This document shows positions 34,113 through 42,871 of a stretch of DNA of 64,000 bases, piece after piece. A program made the translations under genes and the position numbers. The stretch is taken from the NCBI RefSeq assembly GCF_038624605.1, contig NZ_CP152020.1:186001-250000 (forward strand). The letters are read 5' to 3'. Under the pieces are notes generated by a model that saw only the letters and a program-made list of their open reading frames with translations, had not been told where the DNA came from and made no database searches. The stretch comes from Psychrobacillus sp. FSL K6-4046. GTDB lineage: Bacteria; Bacillota; Bacilli; Bacillales_A; Planococcaceae. Position 1 is the first letter of the stretch. The number at the start of each line of letters is the position of its first letter.

Positions 34113-34940
34113 ATGGAAATTCTAGAATTATTTAAAGCATTAATATTAGGTTTTGTAGAAGGTATGACGGAGTTTGCTCCGGTTTCATCAACTGGTCATA
34201 TGATTATCGTGGATGATATGTGGCTGCAAACAAAAGACTTTTTAGGAGAATACTCAGCTAATACATTCAAAATTGTTATTCAGCTTGGGTCAATCCTCGC
34301 TGTAGTCGTTGTCTTTTGGAAAAGATTATTGAGTTTAATAGGCTTATATAAAATAAAGGATGCGCCTAAAGGCGGACAGTTAAAGCTAACTCATGTAATT
34401 GTTGGGCTTATACCTGCTGGTGTGCTAGGTGTATTGTTTGAGGATTACATCGATGAGCATTTATTTACAACAGAGACTGTATTAATAGGATTAGTGCTAG
34501 GTGCGATCCTTATGATTGTTGCTGATAAACTTGGACCTAAACATCCAAAAACGAACACACTAGACAAGATTACATATAAGCAAGCTATTCTTGTAGGTCT
34601 TATACAATGTCTATCATTGTGGCCAGGATTTTCTCGTTCTGGTTCAACGATTTCTGGTGGCGTAATATTAGGGATGAATCATAAAACTGCAGCAGATTTT
34701 ACTTTTATCATGGCTGTGCCGATTATGGCAGGGGCAAGCTTTCTATCCCTTTTGAAAAACTGGGAGTACGTGGAGATGAATCATTTTGGCTTTTATGCAG
34801 TAGGCTTTGTCAGCGCATTTGTATTTGCTTTAATATCGATTCGCTTCTTCTTGAAACTAATTGATAAAGTTAAACTAACACCGTTCGCTATTTATCGAAT
34901 AGTTTTAGCAGCAGTACTAGCGGTTATTATATTTTTGTAA
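34113..34940 (+). CDS. uppP: Undecaprenyl-diphosphatase UppP (BacA)
   Basis: The 275-residue polytopic enzyme dephosphorylates undecaprenyl diphosphate at the outer membrane face to regenerate the peptidoglycan lipid carrier; overproduction gives bacitracin resistance. Catalytic motifs are EGMTEFAPVSSTGHMI (residues about 16-31) and PGFSRSGSTISGG (about 170-182). GGAGATCTT precedes the ATG. It closes an operon with DedA and the phosphoesterase, next to the bacitracin-responsive lia genes. Confidence 0.95.
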   Translation: MEILELFKALILGFVEGMTEFAPVSSTGHMIIVDDMWLQTKDFLGEYSANTFKIVIQLGSILAVVVVFWKRLLSLIGLYKIKDAPKGGQLKLTHVIVGLIPAGVLGVLFEDYIDEHLFTTETVLIGLVLGAILMIVADKLGPKHPKTNTLDKITYKQAILVGLIQCLSLWPGFSRSGSTISGGVILGMNHKTAADFTFIMAVPIMAGASFLSLLKNWEYVEMNHFGFYAVGFVSAFVFALISIRFFLKLIDKVKLTPFAIYRIVLAAVLAVIIFL

Positions 34941-34943
34941 GTT

Positions 34944-34982
34944 AAAGGATGACTTCTTTCACAGGGGTCATCCTTTTGTTTT
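34944..34982 (+). terminator. Intrinsic terminator after uppP
   Basis: aaaggatgac / gtcatccttt is followed by TGTTTT. Confidence 0.85.
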
Positions 34983-35084
34983 GGGCTACGTTAAAATTAA
35001 TGGTTTTCTGTCTTTTTCATTAAAGATACCCGTTAATAATGCATTTAAAATAATACATCTTGACAGTACGGGTAAACATGTTAA

Positions 35085-35345
35085 AATTCTAGTAACTTTA
35101 GCGATTGAAAGCGTTGAATCGCGAAAGTAAAATTTATACGAGTGATTGTCCTAGTAATCTGCATGTACCCAGCAAAAAGAGACTGAACGGTTGGTGAAAG
35201 TTCAGGTAAACATGATAGATGAATTACAACAATCAAGTAAACTCGGTTTTAATGAAGTGGTTGAACATACACAATGTTCGACAAATAGGGTGGTACCGCG
35301 GAGATTTCCTTCGTCCCTAGCTATAGGGATTGGAAGGTTTTTTTT
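35085..35345 (+). promoter_or_regulatory. T-box riboswitch, probable tyrosine specificity
   Basis: The T-box sequence agggtggtaccgcgg is at 35287-35301 and the terminator (ccttc-gtccct / agggat-ggaagg, then T8) ends at about 35345. In stem I, gaaagtaaaatttat pairs around atagatgaattac. The specifier loop reads GAA-T-TAC-A, so the codon is TAC (35225-35227), Tyr. The antiterminator bulge TGGT would pair with a tRNA ending in ACCA. Uncharged tRNA-Tyr should allow readthrough into the NhaC-family gene. The 5' end is approximate. Confidence 0.9.
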
Positions 35346-35378
35346 CATTCCTAAAAACTATTATTAGGAGGATTAACA

Positions 35379-36764
35379 ATGTTTCGTATTCGTTCCACGA
35401 TCTCCCCCTCATTTTCGGAGGCAGCACTACTTAGTACTATGATTATCGCTATAATGGCGCTTTGTATCATAAAATTTAATGCAGTTCCTCATATGCCTAT
35501 CTTACTGGCAATTCTATTACTCATAACTTATGGTCTTATGAAGAAAGTACCTTACAAAAAACTAGAAGAAGGACTAACAGATGGTGCCAAAGCAGGTCTT
35601 GGCGCAATTTTCATCTTTTTCTTTATTGGTATATTAGTTAGTAGCTTAATGATGAGCGGGACGATTCCAACACTTATTCACTTAGGCTTTCAATTTATTA
35701 CGCCACACTTTTTTTATGCTATTGTATTTCTAGTTACTTGTATCGTTGGTTTATCTATAGGAAGTTCCCTAACAACGATAGCTACAATTGGTGTTGCATT
35801 TATTGGAATGGCTAGCGCTATGGATATTTCTTTGGCTATTACAGCTGGTGCAATTGTTTCAGGAGCTTTTTTCGGAGATAAAATGTCTCCACTGTCAGAT
35901 ACTACAAATCTCGCATCTGCTATCGTTCAGGTAGATTTATTTGAACATATTCGAAATATGGGATGGACAACGATACCAGCATTCATTATTTCGCTAATTG
36001 GATATGGGATTTTATCGCCAAACAAAGAATTTCAACAGCTCGAGCAAGTAAATGAATTTCAAGCTGGACTACTCCAAACAGGGATGATTCATTGGTATAC
36101 ACTGATTCCTCTTGTTTTACTCGTTATACTTTCCATTAAGAAAGTGCCTGCTATATTATCTCTGGCTTTCACATCAGTTGTTGCTATACTTATTTCCTAT
36201 TTCCATCACTCTTTTAGTTTTGGGGAAGTATTAAATATACTATTTTACGGTTTTACTTCTAGCACGGGTATGGAAGCGATTGACTCCTTACTTTCTAGGG
36301 GAGGCATTAATAGCATGATGTTTACGATTGGGCTTGTTCTACTTGCGCTAAGTATGGGTGGGCTTTTGTTTACGCTGGGGATCGTGCAAAGCTTACTGAT
36401 GAAAGTGGAAAGCTCGCTAAGGAAGGTGAGTTCTGTTGTTGCAGCAACTGCATTTACCGCAATTGGGGTTAATACACTTATCGGAGAGCAGTACTTATCG
36501 ATTTTATTGACTGGAGAAGCATTCCAAGCACAATTTAAAAAAGTTGGCTTGGCCAATAAAAACTTAGCACGCGTAATGGAAGATGCTGGTACGGTTGTAA
36601 ACCCCCTTGTACCATGGAGTGTATGTGGGATTTTCATTACGAATGTATTAGCTGTTACAACACTCGAGTACCTACCATTTGCATTTTTCTGCTTGCTTAG
36701 CCCGATCCTGACTATATTATTTGGGTTTACTGGAAAAACATTGACTTATATCGAAGAAAAATAG
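35379..36764 (+). CDS. NhaC-family antiporter-like transporter, probably for tyrosine
   Basis: The 461-residue protein has about eleven membrane helices and NhaC blocks: LEEGLTDGAKAGLGAIFIFFFIGILVSS, IGSSLTTIATIGVAFIGMA, SGAFFGDKMSPLSDTTNLASA, and EDAGTVVNPLVPWSVCGIFITN. NhaC homologues include Na+/H+ antiporters and Na+-coupled amino-acid carriers. The tyrosine-type T-box upstream indicates induction when charged tRNA-Tyr is low, so uptake of tyrosine is the likely job. GGAGGA precedes the ATG. A perfect 18-bp terminator follows. Confidence 0.88.
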   Translation: MFRIRSTISPSFSEAALLSTMIIAIMALCIIKFNAVPHMPILLAILLLITYGLMKKVPYKKLEEGLTDGAKAGLGAIFIFFFIGILVSSLMMSGTIPTLIHLGFQFITPHFFYAIVFLVTCIVGLSIGSSLTTIATIGVAFIGMASAMDISLAITAGAIVSGAFFGDKMSPLSDTTNLASAIVQVDLFEHIRNMGWTTIPAFIISLIGYGILSPNKEFQQLEQVNEFQAGLLQTGMIHWYTLIPLVLLVILSIKKVPAILSLAFTSVVAILISYFHHSFSFGEVLNILFYGFTSSTGMEAIDSLLSRGGINSMMFTIGLVLLALSMGGLLFTLGIVQSLLMKVESSLRKVSSVVAATAFTAIGVNTLIGEQYLSILLTGEAFQAQFKKVGLANKNLARVMEDAGTVVNPLVPWSVCGIFITNVLAVTTLEYLPFAFFCLLSPILTILFGFTGKTLTYIEEK

Positions 36765-36769
36765 TTTTA

Positions 36770-36815
36770 CAGTAAATCCCCATTACTACTTTTATTTAGT
36801 AATGGGGATTTACTG
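36770..36815. terminator. Long-stem terminator
   Basis: An 18-bp perfect stem (cagtaaatccccattact / agtaatggggatttactg) separates the NhaC gene from convergent DUF2569 genes. Confidence 0.8.
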
Positions 36816-36837
36816 TAGTTACGGGCTGACTTGTTTT

Positions 36838-37350
36838 TTAATGAATAAATGTATTATGAACTCTTTGAGATTCATTGAAATAATTCGCCCATATAAATGT
36901 CAAAATAAATGACATCATAGACACTGCAGCGAATTCAAACCGTTCCTCATGATTCACTCCATATAATAGATTTGATATGTAAACAAATGCAAAGCCGAAA
37001 ACAAATTTACACGCAGCAGTGGCAATATAATAAAGGATCATATGCTTTGGTAATGACCTTTTTTTCTTGAAAAAGTGAAAAATAAGGATTGTTGAGATGA
37101 CTATTGTTAAAAGTAAAATAAGGGAGTAGACTACTATGGTTACACTTATGAAGATTTGCTGTCCTTTAGATACATCTAATTCAATCATCGTCACCCAAAT
37201 GTTATTCGTAAGGTAGGTTATTATGTGGCTGAAAAATCTAAGTAAATAGTGAAACGGTGCATATAGCAGACCAATCAAGGGCAGAATGAGCCAACCATTG
37301 ATTCCTGAGGGTCCATTATGTGGTTGGACAGATACATTAGTAACAGTCAT
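36838..37350 (-). CDS. DUF2569-family membrane protein (copy 2)
   Basis: The 170-residue product has four membrane helices. It starts with a Pro/Gly-rich segment, then INGWLILPLIGLLYAPFHYLL, the DUF2569 hallmark (GWL-LP--GL---P). It ends YFNESQRVHNTFIH, closely paralleling the neighbouring upstream gene, so the two arose by tandem duplication. No function is known for the family. It lies 24 bases after the other copy in the same direction. Confidence 0.8.
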   Translation of the reverse strand: MTVTNVSVQPHNGPSGINGWLILPLIGLLYAPFHYLLRFFSHIITYLTNNIWVTMIELDVSKGQQIFISVTIVVYSLILLLTIVISTILIFHFFKKKRSLPKHMILYYIATAACKFVFGFAFVYISNLLYGVNHEERFEFAAVSMMSFILTFIWANYFNESQRVHNTFIH

Positions 37351-37374
37351 TGAGAACTACCTCCTATCGTATGT

Positions 37375-37899
37375 TTACTTTACAAATGTATTCTTTACTC
37401 TCTTGGATTTACTAAAATAAGTAATCCAAATCGAGGTACTTATCATAGCCCGTATTACATTAAACATATAGTATTGGGATGTTAAAGGATCAGATCCAAA
37501 CACATTCTCTATGATTTGCAAATTTATATAGCCAATGAGAATATCTATTATTAGCATGATGGTAAGGCAGGTAATCATTACCTTAGGGAAAAACGTTTTC
37601 TTTTTAAAGAAAAGTATGAGTAATACTATTACTGTAGATATTTGAGCAATACAAATGATGAGGTCTGTTATTACAAATGGTCCAAATAAAGGATGATAAT
37701 ATTCTCCACTCTTACTAGCTATACTCTCCCAACCTTCAGCCGTCAAAAAAGGGAAAACATCTATCATGAGATAGGCAATAATAACAAACGGTGAGGTAAT
37801 TAGCCCGATAAGTGGAAGTATTAGCCAGCCCCCTATACCAACAGGTCCGTGTGGTAATAAGTCCTTAGATGTCAACCTAGTGGAATTGCTTGTAATCAT
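37375..37899 (-). CDS. DUF2569-family membrane protein (copy 1)
   Basis: The 174-residue product has four helices and the block IGGWLILPLIGLITSPFVIIAYL near its N-terminus, ending YFSKSKRVKNTFVK. Shared termini with the next gene show recent-to-moderate tandem duplication, but the middle thirds differ clearly. AGGAGG precedes the ATG. It lies upstream of copy 2 and probably leads the transcript. Confidence 0.8.
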   Translation of the reverse strand: MITSNSTRLTSKDLLPHGPVGIGGWLILPLIGLITSPFVIIAYLMIDVFPFLTAEGWESIASKSGEYYHPLFGPFVITDLIICIAQISTVIVLLILFFKKKTFFPKVMITCLTIMLIIDILIGYINLQIIENVFGSDPLTSQYYMFNVIRAMISTSIWITYFSKSKRVKNTFVK

Positions 37900-38057
37900 A
37901 TTTATAACCTCCTAATTTTAAGATATTTTACCAATTTTATAGGTCGCTATAATTATAATATACAGAAAATATTGGATTCGCAATTTTATAATTGGGTTAT
38001 TCTGAAAATGAGATGTAAGACCTAACACAAAGTCTTTTTACCTATGTACAAGTTTAA

Positions 38058-38105
38058 ACACAATATGTTAGGGTATATAAGTAAACAAAACACAATATAT
38101 AGTAT
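38058..38105 (+). promoter_or_regulatory. Pair of NrdR boxes
   Basis: acacaatatgttaggg (38058-38073) and acacaatatatagtat (38090-38105) are 32 bp apart, about three helical turns. The second contains ACAATATATAGT, the reverse of the ACTATATATTGT core of known NrdR boxes. This arrangement before nrd genes is typical for the nucleotide-sensing repressor NrdR. Confidence 0.75.
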
Positions 38106-38114
38106 ATAAACGAT

Positions 38115-38410
38115 GAAAAGGTACCATTATGGTTTAAAAGGGAATTCGGTTTAAGACCGAAGCTGTCCCCGCAACTGTAAGTGCGGACAACTGTTGATTA
38201 TGCCACTGCGAAGTTTCGTGGGAAGGCCAATGGGAGGAAGATGCACGAGCCAGTAGACCTGCCTTTTTGTCGATGAAGCAACACTTTCTTCGGGGGTTGA
38301 GAGGTGGGGGCGAGAGACTCTATCTTAAAACGAACGATATGTCTTGTTGTTTCCTACTTTAAAATCATGAGCGATGACTCAGCCTAAGAGGCTAGAGGCA
38401 TCGCTTTTTT
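38115..38410 (+). promoter_or_regulatory. Cobalamin (B12) riboswitch with downstream terminator
   Basis: Core blocks are aaaagggaattcggt, gaagctgtccccgcaactgtaagtg split around 38160-38185, gccactgcg, gggaaggcc and the B12 box agccagtagacctgcc (38249-38264). A terminator (gcgatg-agcc / ggct-catcgc, T6) ends at 38410, just before the nrdE ribosome site. B12 binding should shut off nrdE-nrdI-nrdF. The gap 37900-38438 holds this and the NrdR boxes and no gene. Confidence 0.96.
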
Positions 38411-38438
38411 GTATATAAAAAATAGGGAGGAATTTAAA

Positions 38439-40664
38439 TTGGCAATAATTACGAATACAGAAAAACAGCAGGTATTACAGCAATTAATAGTAGAATTTGG
38501 GGAAGAAAAGTTAGCACCCTTAGTTAAGTCACATCACAAGTGGCTACAAAAACATTCAGAAGGTATGATATCGACATGGTCTAAGGCTATGTCACTAGAG
38601 GCATTGAGCTTTTTAGATGAACAGGAGCCATTTTGGACATTTGTGGCAGCACGTATTTATTTAGCAGAAGTATATTCGCAGCAAGCAGAACGGAGAGGTA
38701 CCACTGCTGATGCCGTCTATACAAAATTTGCAGAGAACGTACGGATCCTTTCTAAAAAGGGAATATATAATCCCTCTATTATGGAAAGCTATTCGAATGA
38801 GGAGTTAGAGCAGCTAGGAAATCTCCTTGTCGCCAAAAGAGATTCCCTATTTACCTACATAGCCTTAAAAACCCTTTTAGATCGCTATGTAGCGAAGGAT
38901 TTTAATAAGGATATTGTAGAGCTGCCACAAGAGCGCTGGCTTGTTATAGCTATGACACTTATGAAGGACGAAAAAGAAAACCGTCTTGAAAAAATAAAAG
39001 AAGCTTATTGGGCAATGAGCAATTTATATATGACGGTTGCAACTCCAACTTTATCTAATGCTGGAAAGCCACATGGACAGCTCTCTAGCTGCTTTATTGA
39101 CACGGTAGATGATAGTCTGCAAGGTATTTACGACAGTAATACAGACGTAGCCACTCTATCTAAATTTGGAGGGGGTATCGGTGTATACATGGGGAAGGTG
39201 CGTAGCCGTGGCTCTTCTATACGAGGATTCGTGGGAGCATCTAGTGGAGTTCTCCCTTGGATTAAACAGTTGAATAATACGGCAGTCAGCGTCGATCAGC
39301 TTGGACAACGACAAGGGGCCGTAGCTGTTTATTTGGATGCTTGGCATAAGGACATTTTTACGTTTTTAGATCTACGCCTAAACAATGGAGATGATCGCCT
39401 TCGAGCGCATGATATTTTCACAGGTATATGCTTGCCGGATTTATTTATGGAGAAGGTAGATGCAAGGGAGGAATGGCATTTATTTGATCCGCATGAGGTC
39501 CGTCAGGTAATGGGTTATTCTTTGGAGGATTTCTATGATGAAAAAAGAGGAGAAGGATCATTCCGGGAAAAATACGAGGAATGTGTGAATGACCAACGCC
39601 TATCGCGAGAAACTGTACAAGCAATCGACTTGATGAAAAGAATTATGCGTTCTCAGTTAGAGACAGGGGTACCATATATGTTTTACCGAGATGAAGTAAA
39701 TCGTAGCAACCCAAATAAGCATGAGGGAATGGTCTATAGTAGTAACCTCTGTACAGAAATTTTTCAAAATCAGAGCGCAACAACGTTTGAATCGATTCAG
39801 TTAGAGGATGATGTCATTGTCACTCGTAGAAAACCTGGGGACTTTGTTGTTTGTAACTTATCCTCTATTAACTTGGGGAAGGCAGTACCAGCAAATGTAT
39901 TAGAAAGACTGATAAATATTCAAGTACGCATGCTAGATAATGTCATCGATTTAAATATGATACCTGTACCACAGGCAGAGCGCACAAATGCAAGGTATCG
40001 AGGTATTGGCCTTGGAACATTCGGATGGCATCATTTACTCGCACTTAAGCAGATTCGTTGGGAGTCAGAGGAAGCGGTTAAACTTGCGGATAAACTATAT
40101 GAAAAAATTGCCTTTTTAACTATTCAGGCATCCGCAAGTCTTGCTAAGGAAAAGGGTGCTTATCCTTTATTCGAAGGTTCGGAATGGCAAACGGGTGCTT
40201 ATTTTGAAAAGCGTCAGTATGAAGGAGACGAATGGAATAAGCTTCGCAGGAAGGTCGCAGAAGTAGGCCTTCGAAATGGCTATTTAATGGCAGTTGCTCC
40301 TAATTCATCTACGTCAATTTTGGCGGGAAGTACCGCTAGTATTGACCCAATTTTTCAAAAGACTTACGCAGAGGAGAAGAAGGATTATAAAATTCCTGTT
40401 ACAGTTCCAGATTTAAATTCAGAGACTACGTGGTTTTATAAGTCTGCTTATTTCATTGATCAGCATTGGACGGTGAAGCAAAACGCTGCACGCCAGCGAC
40501 ATATTGACCAGGGGGTCTCCTTAAATTTATATGTACAAAACACGATAAAGGCAAAGGAATTACTTTCGTTACATTTAGAAGCTTGGAAAAGTGGGCTAAA
40601 AACGACTTATTACGTACGTTCCACCTCGATAGAACTTATCGAATGTGAGTCCTGTTCGAGCTGA
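38439..40664 (+). CDS. nrdE: Class I ribonucleoside-diphosphate reductase, large subunit
   Basis: The 741-residue alpha subunit reduces NDPs to dNDPs. Visible blocks are TPTLSNAGKPHGQLSSCFIDTVDD (first redox Cys), GGGIGVYMGKVRSRGSSIRG, SNLCTEIFQ (radical Cys), VCNLSSINLGK (second redox Cys), RRYRGIGLGTFGWHHLL-like NARYRGIGLGTFG, and APNSSTSILAGSTASIDPIF. The C-terminal CESCSS supplies the shuttle pair. The TTG at 38439 has GGAGG eight bases upstream; a longer TTG frame from 38409 runs into the riboswitch terminator. nrdI and nrdF follow, so it is class Ib. Confidence 0.93.
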   Translation: MAIITNTEKQQVLQQLIVEFGEEKLAPLVKSHHKWLQKHSEGMISTWSKAMSLEALSFLDEQEPFWTFVAARIYLAEVYSQQAERRGTTADAVYTKFAENVRILSKKGIYNPSIMESYSNEELEQLGNLLVAKRDSLFTYIALKTLLDRYVAKDFNKDIVELPQERWLVIAMTLMKDEKENRLEKIKEAYWAMSNLYMTVATPTLSNAGKPHGQLSSCFIDTVDDSLQGIYDSNTDVATLSKFGGGIGVYMGKVRSRGSSIRGFVGASSGVLPWIKQLNNTAVSVDQLGQRQGAVAVYLDAWHKDIFTFLDLRLNNGDDRLRAHDIFTGICLPDLFMEKVDAREEWHLFDPHEVRQVMGYSLEDFYDEKRGEGSFREKYEECVNDQRLSRETVQAIDLMKRIMRSQLETGVPYMFYRDEVNRSNPNKHEGMVYSSNLCTEIFQNQSATTFESIQLEDDVIVTRRKPGDFVVCNLSSINLGKAVPANVLERLINIQVRMLDNVIDLNMIPVPQAERTNARYRGIGLGTFGWHHLLALKQIRWESEEAVKLADKLYEKIAFLTIQASASLAKEKGAYPLFEGSEWQTGAYFEKRQYEGDEWNKLRRKVAEVGLRNGYLMAVAPNSSTSILAGSTASIDPIFQKTYAEEKKDYKIPVTVPDLNSETTWFYKSAYFIDQHWTVKQNAARQRHIDQGVSLNLYVQNTIKAKELLSLHLEAWKSGLKTTYYVRSTSIELIECESCSS

Positions 40665-41137
40665 TGAAGGCAATTATATGTTATTTGAGCTATAGCGGAA
40701 ATACGGAAGAAATAGCAGAGCTTTTACAAAATCAGCTGGAGAATTCCGAGTATCAGGTAGAGATATATTGTATTGGTATCGGAGTCCTACCAGATTTACA
40801 ACTATATGACCTAGTATTTCTAGGGACTTTTACTTGGGATCAGGGAAGTATTCCAGATGAAATGAAGGAATTTTTAAGAGAAATAGGATATCGACCAGAA
40901 AACAGTTATATATTCGGATCTGGGGATACCCAATTTGGAGGAGACGAGCTATTTTGCGGGGCGGTGGACAAATTAGTTTGCTATTGTAACAGTCCATTCC
41001 AAGGCTTAAAAATTGAACAGTCACCAAGAGGAAGTCAAGAGAAAATTGTCACTAAATGGCTAGAGGGAGTTTTAAATCATGCAAAAGGCAAAAACATTAG
41101 AACCAAGAAATCCAAACAAATCAACAGGAATATTTAA
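40664..41137 (+). CDS. nrdI: NrdI flavodoxin-like maturation protein
   Basis: The 157-residue flavodoxin-like protein supplies the oxidant needed to assemble the dimanganese-tyrosyl radical in NrdF. The FMN phosphate loop is SYSGNTEEIAELL near residue 9, and the second FMN loop is FTWDQGSIPDEMKEFL at about 55, followed by FGSGDTQFGGDELFCGAVDKL. Its ATG overlaps the nrdE stop as TGATG. The C-terminal 20 residues overlap nrdF out of frame by 59 bases, which is unusually long. Confidence 0.9.
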   Translation: MKAIICYLSYSGNTEEIAELLQNQLENSEYQVEIYCIGIGVLPDLQLYDLVFLGTFTWDQGSIPDEMKEFLREIGYRPENSYIFGSGDTQFGGDELFCGAVDKLVCYCNSPFQGLKIEQSPRGSQEKIVTKWLEGVLNHAKGKNIRTKKSKQINRNI

Positions 41138-42110
41138 TGGGCAATCAAGCGGTATACTGAATTGGAATGATATTGCGTATCCACATTGGCATAAGATGTA
41201 TAAGCGTCTACTCGGAAATTACTGGCAAGCAGATGAAGTTAATATGTCTAATGACATAAAGCAATTTGGTAGCTTGAGTGATTCGGAGCAGGATGCGTAC
41301 TTAAAAATCATTGGCCTGCTAGCGACATTAGATGCACCTCAAACACGTACAGCTTTATTGCTTTCCCTATATGCAACAGACCCATCGGTACAATCCATTA
41401 TGGCGGTCATTGCACAGCAAGAAGCCGTACATAATGAAAGCTATTCCTATGTTTTATCATCCATTGTATCGCTGGATAAGCAAAACAAGGCATTTGATTT
41501 TGGCAGAACCGATGAAGTGCTAATTAAGCGCAATCAAAACATTGCCAAGTACTACAATGAATTTGTAGAGAACCCAACGACGGAAAACATATTAAAGACG
41601 CTTACTTATACAACATTATTGGAAGGGCTATTTTTCTATTCTGGCTTTGCCTTCTTTTATAATCTTGCTCGTCATAACAAAATGGTAGGTACTTCTACGA
41701 TGATTAGCTACATCAACCGAGATGAGCTAGAGCATGGCCGGTTTATATCAGAGTTATTCAGAGCAACGCTAGCTGAAAATCCAGAGCTAAATAACGATGA
41801 ATTTATAGGGTGGGTCTATGAGCAATTTAAAGAATCTGTCCAACTAGAAATAGAATGGTCCAATTATGTACTACATGATATCGATGGAATCGATATAGAA
41901 GATATGCAAGGTTATATTAAATACCGCGCCAATAAAATGCTACGACTAATTGGGCTAAACGAGATTTATCCTGAGTATGTAGAAAATCCAATGAAATGGA
42001 TTCGAGCATACGCAGACAACATAGACGGCACTAAAACAGATTTCTTCGAACAAAAGTCTCGACAGTATGTAAAGGTGAATGCAATCGACAACGGTTTTGA
42101 TGATCTATAA
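41079..42110 (+). CDS. nrdF: Class Ib ribonucleotide reductase small subunit
   Basis: The 343-residue beta subunit carries the metal-radical cofactor. Ligands are visible as D in LLATLDAPQTR, ExxH in QQEAVHNESYSYV (with the radical Tyr nearby), E in LLEGLFFYSGFAFFY, and ExxH in DELEHGRFISELF. The pattern fits NrdF rather than NrdB. GGGAG lies ten bases before the ATG. It overlaps nrdI and ends the operon before a terminator. Confidence 0.92.
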   Translation: MQKAKTLEPRNPNKSTGIFNGQSSGILNWNDIAYPHWHKMYKRLLGNYWQADEVNMSNDIKQFGSLSDSEQDAYLKIIGLLATLDAPQTRTALLLSLYATDPSVQSIMAVIAQQEAVHNESYSYVLSSIVSLDKQNKAFDFGRTDEVLIKRNQNIAKYYNEFVENPTTENILKTLTYTTLLEGLFFYSGFAFFYNLARHNKMVGTSTMISYINRDELEHGRFISELFRATLAENPELNNDEFIGWVYEQFKESVQLEIEWSNYVLHDIDGIDIEDMQGYIKYRANKMLRLIGLNEIYPEYVENPMKWIRAYADNIDGTKTDFFEQKSRQYVKVNAIDNGFDDL

Positions 42111-42168
42111 TATAGAAGAAATACAAACCTGTTAGAGTAATGTAAGTTATTAGCTTAAAATCTTAGGT

Positions 42169-42203
42169 AAATACCATGGACCAAGTGTTCATGGTATTTT
42201 ATT
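42169..42203 (+). terminator. Intrinsic terminator of the nrd operon
   Basis: aaataccatg / catggtattt is followed by TATTAT. Confidence 0.8.
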
Positions 42204-42313
42204 ATATACATTAAAATAGGAAGGATCCAATGCACCTAAGTCAGTTGAATATTAAAGGATTAATATTGTTATGATAGAAAGTAATGAAGTCAATTAATTT
42301 TAGGGGGGATAAG

Positions 42314-42847
42314 ATGAACAATAAACGAGATTTAGTATTATATATTGCGGCTAGCTTAGACGGATATATAGCTACGGAAGATGATTCTTTAGATTGGCTA
42401 TTTAATGTAGAGGGCGAGGGTGATAATGGAATATCAGAGTTTTATGAGACGGTAGATACCGTTTTAATGGGTAAAAAAACATATGACTGGATAGTAAAAC
42501 ATGAATCAGGAGAATTCCCATATAAAAATAAAGAATGTTACGTATTTACAAGATCCACTATGGAAGATACCGAAGATGTTAAATTTACTAATAAAAACGT
42601 CGTGGGTTTAACCAACGAACTGAAGAGTCAAGAAGGAAGTAATATATGGCTTGTAGGCGGAGGCGAATTATTACAATCATTTTTAAAAGAAAAGCTAGTA
42701 GATGAAATTATTTTAACAGTAGCGCCAACTATCATCGGAAAAGGAATTCCGTTATTCAATAAAGGAGATTATCAGTTAGACCTTATATTGAAAGGAACTA
42801 GAACCTTCAACCAGTTTGTAGAACTACATTATGAAGTTAAAAAGTAA
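42314..42847 (+). CDS. RibD/dihydrofolate-reductase-like protein (YyaP-like)
   Basis: The 177-residue product is of the RibD C-terminal/DHFR-like fold: LVLYIAASLDGYIATEDDSLDWL at the N-terminus, VDTVLMGKKTYDWI, NIWLVGGGELLQSFLKEKLVDEIILTVAPTIIGKGIPLF near the end. Such proteins are NADPH-binding reductases of unknown substrate. GGGGGG nine bases upstream supports the ATG at 42314 rather than 42284. It is single or cotranscribed with the next ORF 24 bases on. Confidence 0.88.
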   Translation: MNNKRDLVLYIAASLDGYIATEDDSLDWLFNVEGEGDNGISEFYETVDTVLMGKKTYDWIVKHESGEFPYKNKECYVFTRSTMEDTEDVKFTNKNVVGLTNELKSQEGSNIWLVGGGELLQSFLKEKLVDEIILTVAPTIIGKGIPLFNKGDYQLDLILKGTRTFNQFVELHYEVKK

Positions 42848-42871
42848 ATGCATGTATAAGGTGTGAATGAA

